This document shows positions 62,428 to 64,000 of a stretch of DNA of 64,000 nucleotides, in pieces. Position 1 is the first letter of the stretch. Each line of letters opens with the position of its first letter. Made by a program: the position numbers and the translations under genes. The notes beneath the pieces are model-generated. The model ran no database searches, was not told the DNA's origin, and worked only from the letters and a program-made list of their open reading frames with translations. Source of the stretch: Apostichopus japonicus (lineage: Eukaryota > Echinodermata > Holothuroidea > Aspidochirotida > Stichopodidae); the NCBI RefSeq assembly GCF_037975245.1, contig NC_092573.1, forward strand, positions 13,228,001-13,292,000, written 5' to 3'.

Positions 62428-64000
62428 TTTCACTGGAAATTTGAATGAAAGTATTCATAAGGACGAAAACTGTACCTGCAAAAAGAAATGCTTCTTTTGT
62501 ACAGTGTAAGGCCACCGCGACATCTTTTCTGACAAGCTTGATGATATTTGTTCTTCGGGAATGTTGTGTCATTACTTAGCCTTTATATTATAAACAGTTA
62601 AGTGTGGAAAGAGCTATGCTCCTGTTAGAACAACTTAACATTTCTTAAATGCTGATTTACTGAGGCAGGCGTTTGAAAGACAGTGTGATACAAACAAGTA
62701 CGGTAACGTGATAAACAATGCCACGAGCTCTCCGTGCATTAAAAACGATCGAAATGTGCGGTATTCATGACGGTACACAAAGCAGATCATGCGGATACAG
62801 CAGACATAGCCGAGAATAAAACCTAGTAGCGTGGAGGATTCAATTATGACATACTAGGACTTTCTACTGGTAAACTTTACTCATTGTCGAATAAATCTAT
62901 ATCTAATTTCTAGCTTTTGCTCTATGTTTAACGTATTATGACCAAAACAAATATGAAATTCACGACAATTCCATCGGACTTGTATATTCGTTTAAAAATA
63001 GCTCCGTTTCGAATCTAACGCTCCATTGCTATGGTAACATCGTGAATAATAGCCCTGCCGCTAATGGATAGATGACATGTAGAAGATGACCATCGGTGGC
63101 GCTCTCAACTTCTCGTGCCACGTCTGGCACCTATACAAGAAGTAACCGACATATTACTGGCGCAATCCCGACCGAACATATTTTAACTCTCCTACAGACT
63201 TTTCTACACTGATCCCAGAAAGCATTAAGTGCCGTCAAAATGCCTCAGTTGCCAATAGGTACATGTCCATGACGTAACACTGTTCTCGTTGTGCATAAAA
63301 CTGAAGTCAAAAGTAAGGCATATACTGATAGGCCTAGACTAGGTATACGTTGCAGACTATACATATGCTAACTTCACAGACAGACATACATGCATTCAGA
63401 CAACTTCGGGTAATGTAAAATATCACTAACCGTAATCACGTTATGTTTACTCTGTCTTCAAATGTCGTCCTTTTCTTCTCTGCAACCCCGGGCCGTCATT
63501 GGAGTCGTTCGAACAACTATATTAAGGCGAAGAACGACGTCAAGATATATCCAACGTCTAGACTACACTGCTTGCAATGGAGAGAGAACTGCCCAGTACA
63601 GTACAGTACGTGTTGATATGAACGCCTACAAAATGACAACAAATATTTTCCATTGAAAATCCACTGTGTATGACGGTATAGTAAACACTCGTATATAGAT
63701 CAACGCACACGCGCGCACGGAGGTATTATGTACGTACAGCATGCAATGCAGACAAATATTTCGGAGCGCGCGCTTCTGATTTTGTGCTGATATTCTTGTG
63801 AGCGCTCTTGTATCACTGTTTGCATGCGCGCACGGACAAGATAGACGTCAGACTATCACGCTGTAGCTACTAAACCTTTACTTACATGTGTACAGCAGTA
63901 GACTACTGTGATGGTTGCATGCGGCAGTTTAATTTTGTGTGCACAATATGTCAGCATTGTACGGTGGCTTAATAAGGACATAGGAAAGAAAAACAGTGTC
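62428..64000. repeat. Array unit 20, cut by the window edge
   Basis: First 1,573 bp of a further unit. It ends inside the MITE, 39 bp past its left terminus, so the array continues to the right. Confidence 0.97.
63962..64000. mobile_element. MITE left end, unit 20, cut by the window
   Basis: Only the left 39 bases are inside the window. Confidence 0.75.

Larger units (their letters stand above)
1..64000. repeat. Macrosatellite-like tandem array, 3,277 bp unit, about 19.5 copies
   Basis: The same 3,277 bp sequence recurs head-to-tail in one orientation from the first to the last base. Every landmark (palindrome, MITE, T block, B-boxes, G run) reappears at spacings of 3275, 3276 or 3277 bp, except across the N gap, where the spacing is 3454. 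Spacing differences are fully explained by a G run of 10, 11 or 12 bases, one T run of 14 instead of 15, one deleted A, and the gap plus 78 bp. Neither array edge is in the window. Such near-identity is typical of satellites or multicopy RNA loci kept uniform by unequal exchange or gene conversion, or amplified very recently. No coding content was recognised. Function is unknown: centromeric or heterochromatic satellite, sex or B chromosome repeat, or small-RNA locus all remain possible. Confidence 0.98.

Noticed and set aside
1-64000. CRISPR array, because of regular repetition
   Set aside because: The period is 3.28 kb with no short repeat and variable spacer structure, and the DNA looks eukaryotic.

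Overview
The whole window is one head-to-tail tandem array. A non-coding unit of 3,277 bp repeats about 19.5 times: 19 units complete apart from one gap, plus a 1,573 bp partial unit at the right edge. No flanking single-copy DNA is visible, so the array extends beyond both ends. I set the unit phase at the first base of the window. Units start at 1, 3278, 6555, 9831, 13108, 16385, 19662, 22937, 26214, 29490, 32944, 36221, 39496, 42771, 46048, 49324, 52601, 55878, 59153 and 62428. The copies are almost identical. Length differences come from a G homopolymer of 10-12 bases, one shorter T run, one deleted A, and a 100-N assembly gap at 31047-31146. I noticed two private substitutions (15864 and 50158).

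The DNA looks eukaryotic and most likely animal. It is AT-rich, with long T and G homopolymers, an (ATT)n microsatellite, RNA polymerase III-type internal promoter boxes and a MITE. There is no bacterial-style gene density, operon or Shine-Dalgarno pattern. The species cannot be told from the sequence; a marine invertebrate is only a guess. I found no protein gene, rRNA, U1-U6 snRNA, 5S rRNA, histone gene or CRISPR array. All open frames are short, recur only because the unit recurs, and resemble no family I know.

Layout of one unit, in unit 1 coordinates (add unit start minus 1 for other copies; after the gap in unit 10 add a further 178): 42-78 imperfect palindrome; 79-687 nothing recognised; 688-703 short hairpin; 704-1166 nothing recognised; 1167-1181 five-base tandem repeat; 1276-1410 CpG-rich alternating purine/pyrimidine cluster; 1535-1733 a 199 bp MITE with TA target duplication; 1736-2369 nothing recognised; 2370-2412 interrupted T block; 2535-2662 tRNA-like segment with A-box, B-box and T5; 2737-2748 and 2829-2841 small hairpins; 2933-3014 tRNA-like remnant with a perfect consensus B-box and T4; 3027-3040 (ATT)n; 3130-3141 G run; 3142-3277 nothing recognised.

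The best reading is a highly homogenised macrosatellite (long-unit satellite) that captured transposon-derived pieces before it amplified. A less likely alternative is a tandem small-RNA locus driven by the polymerase III-like boxes. No genes are seen to work together.
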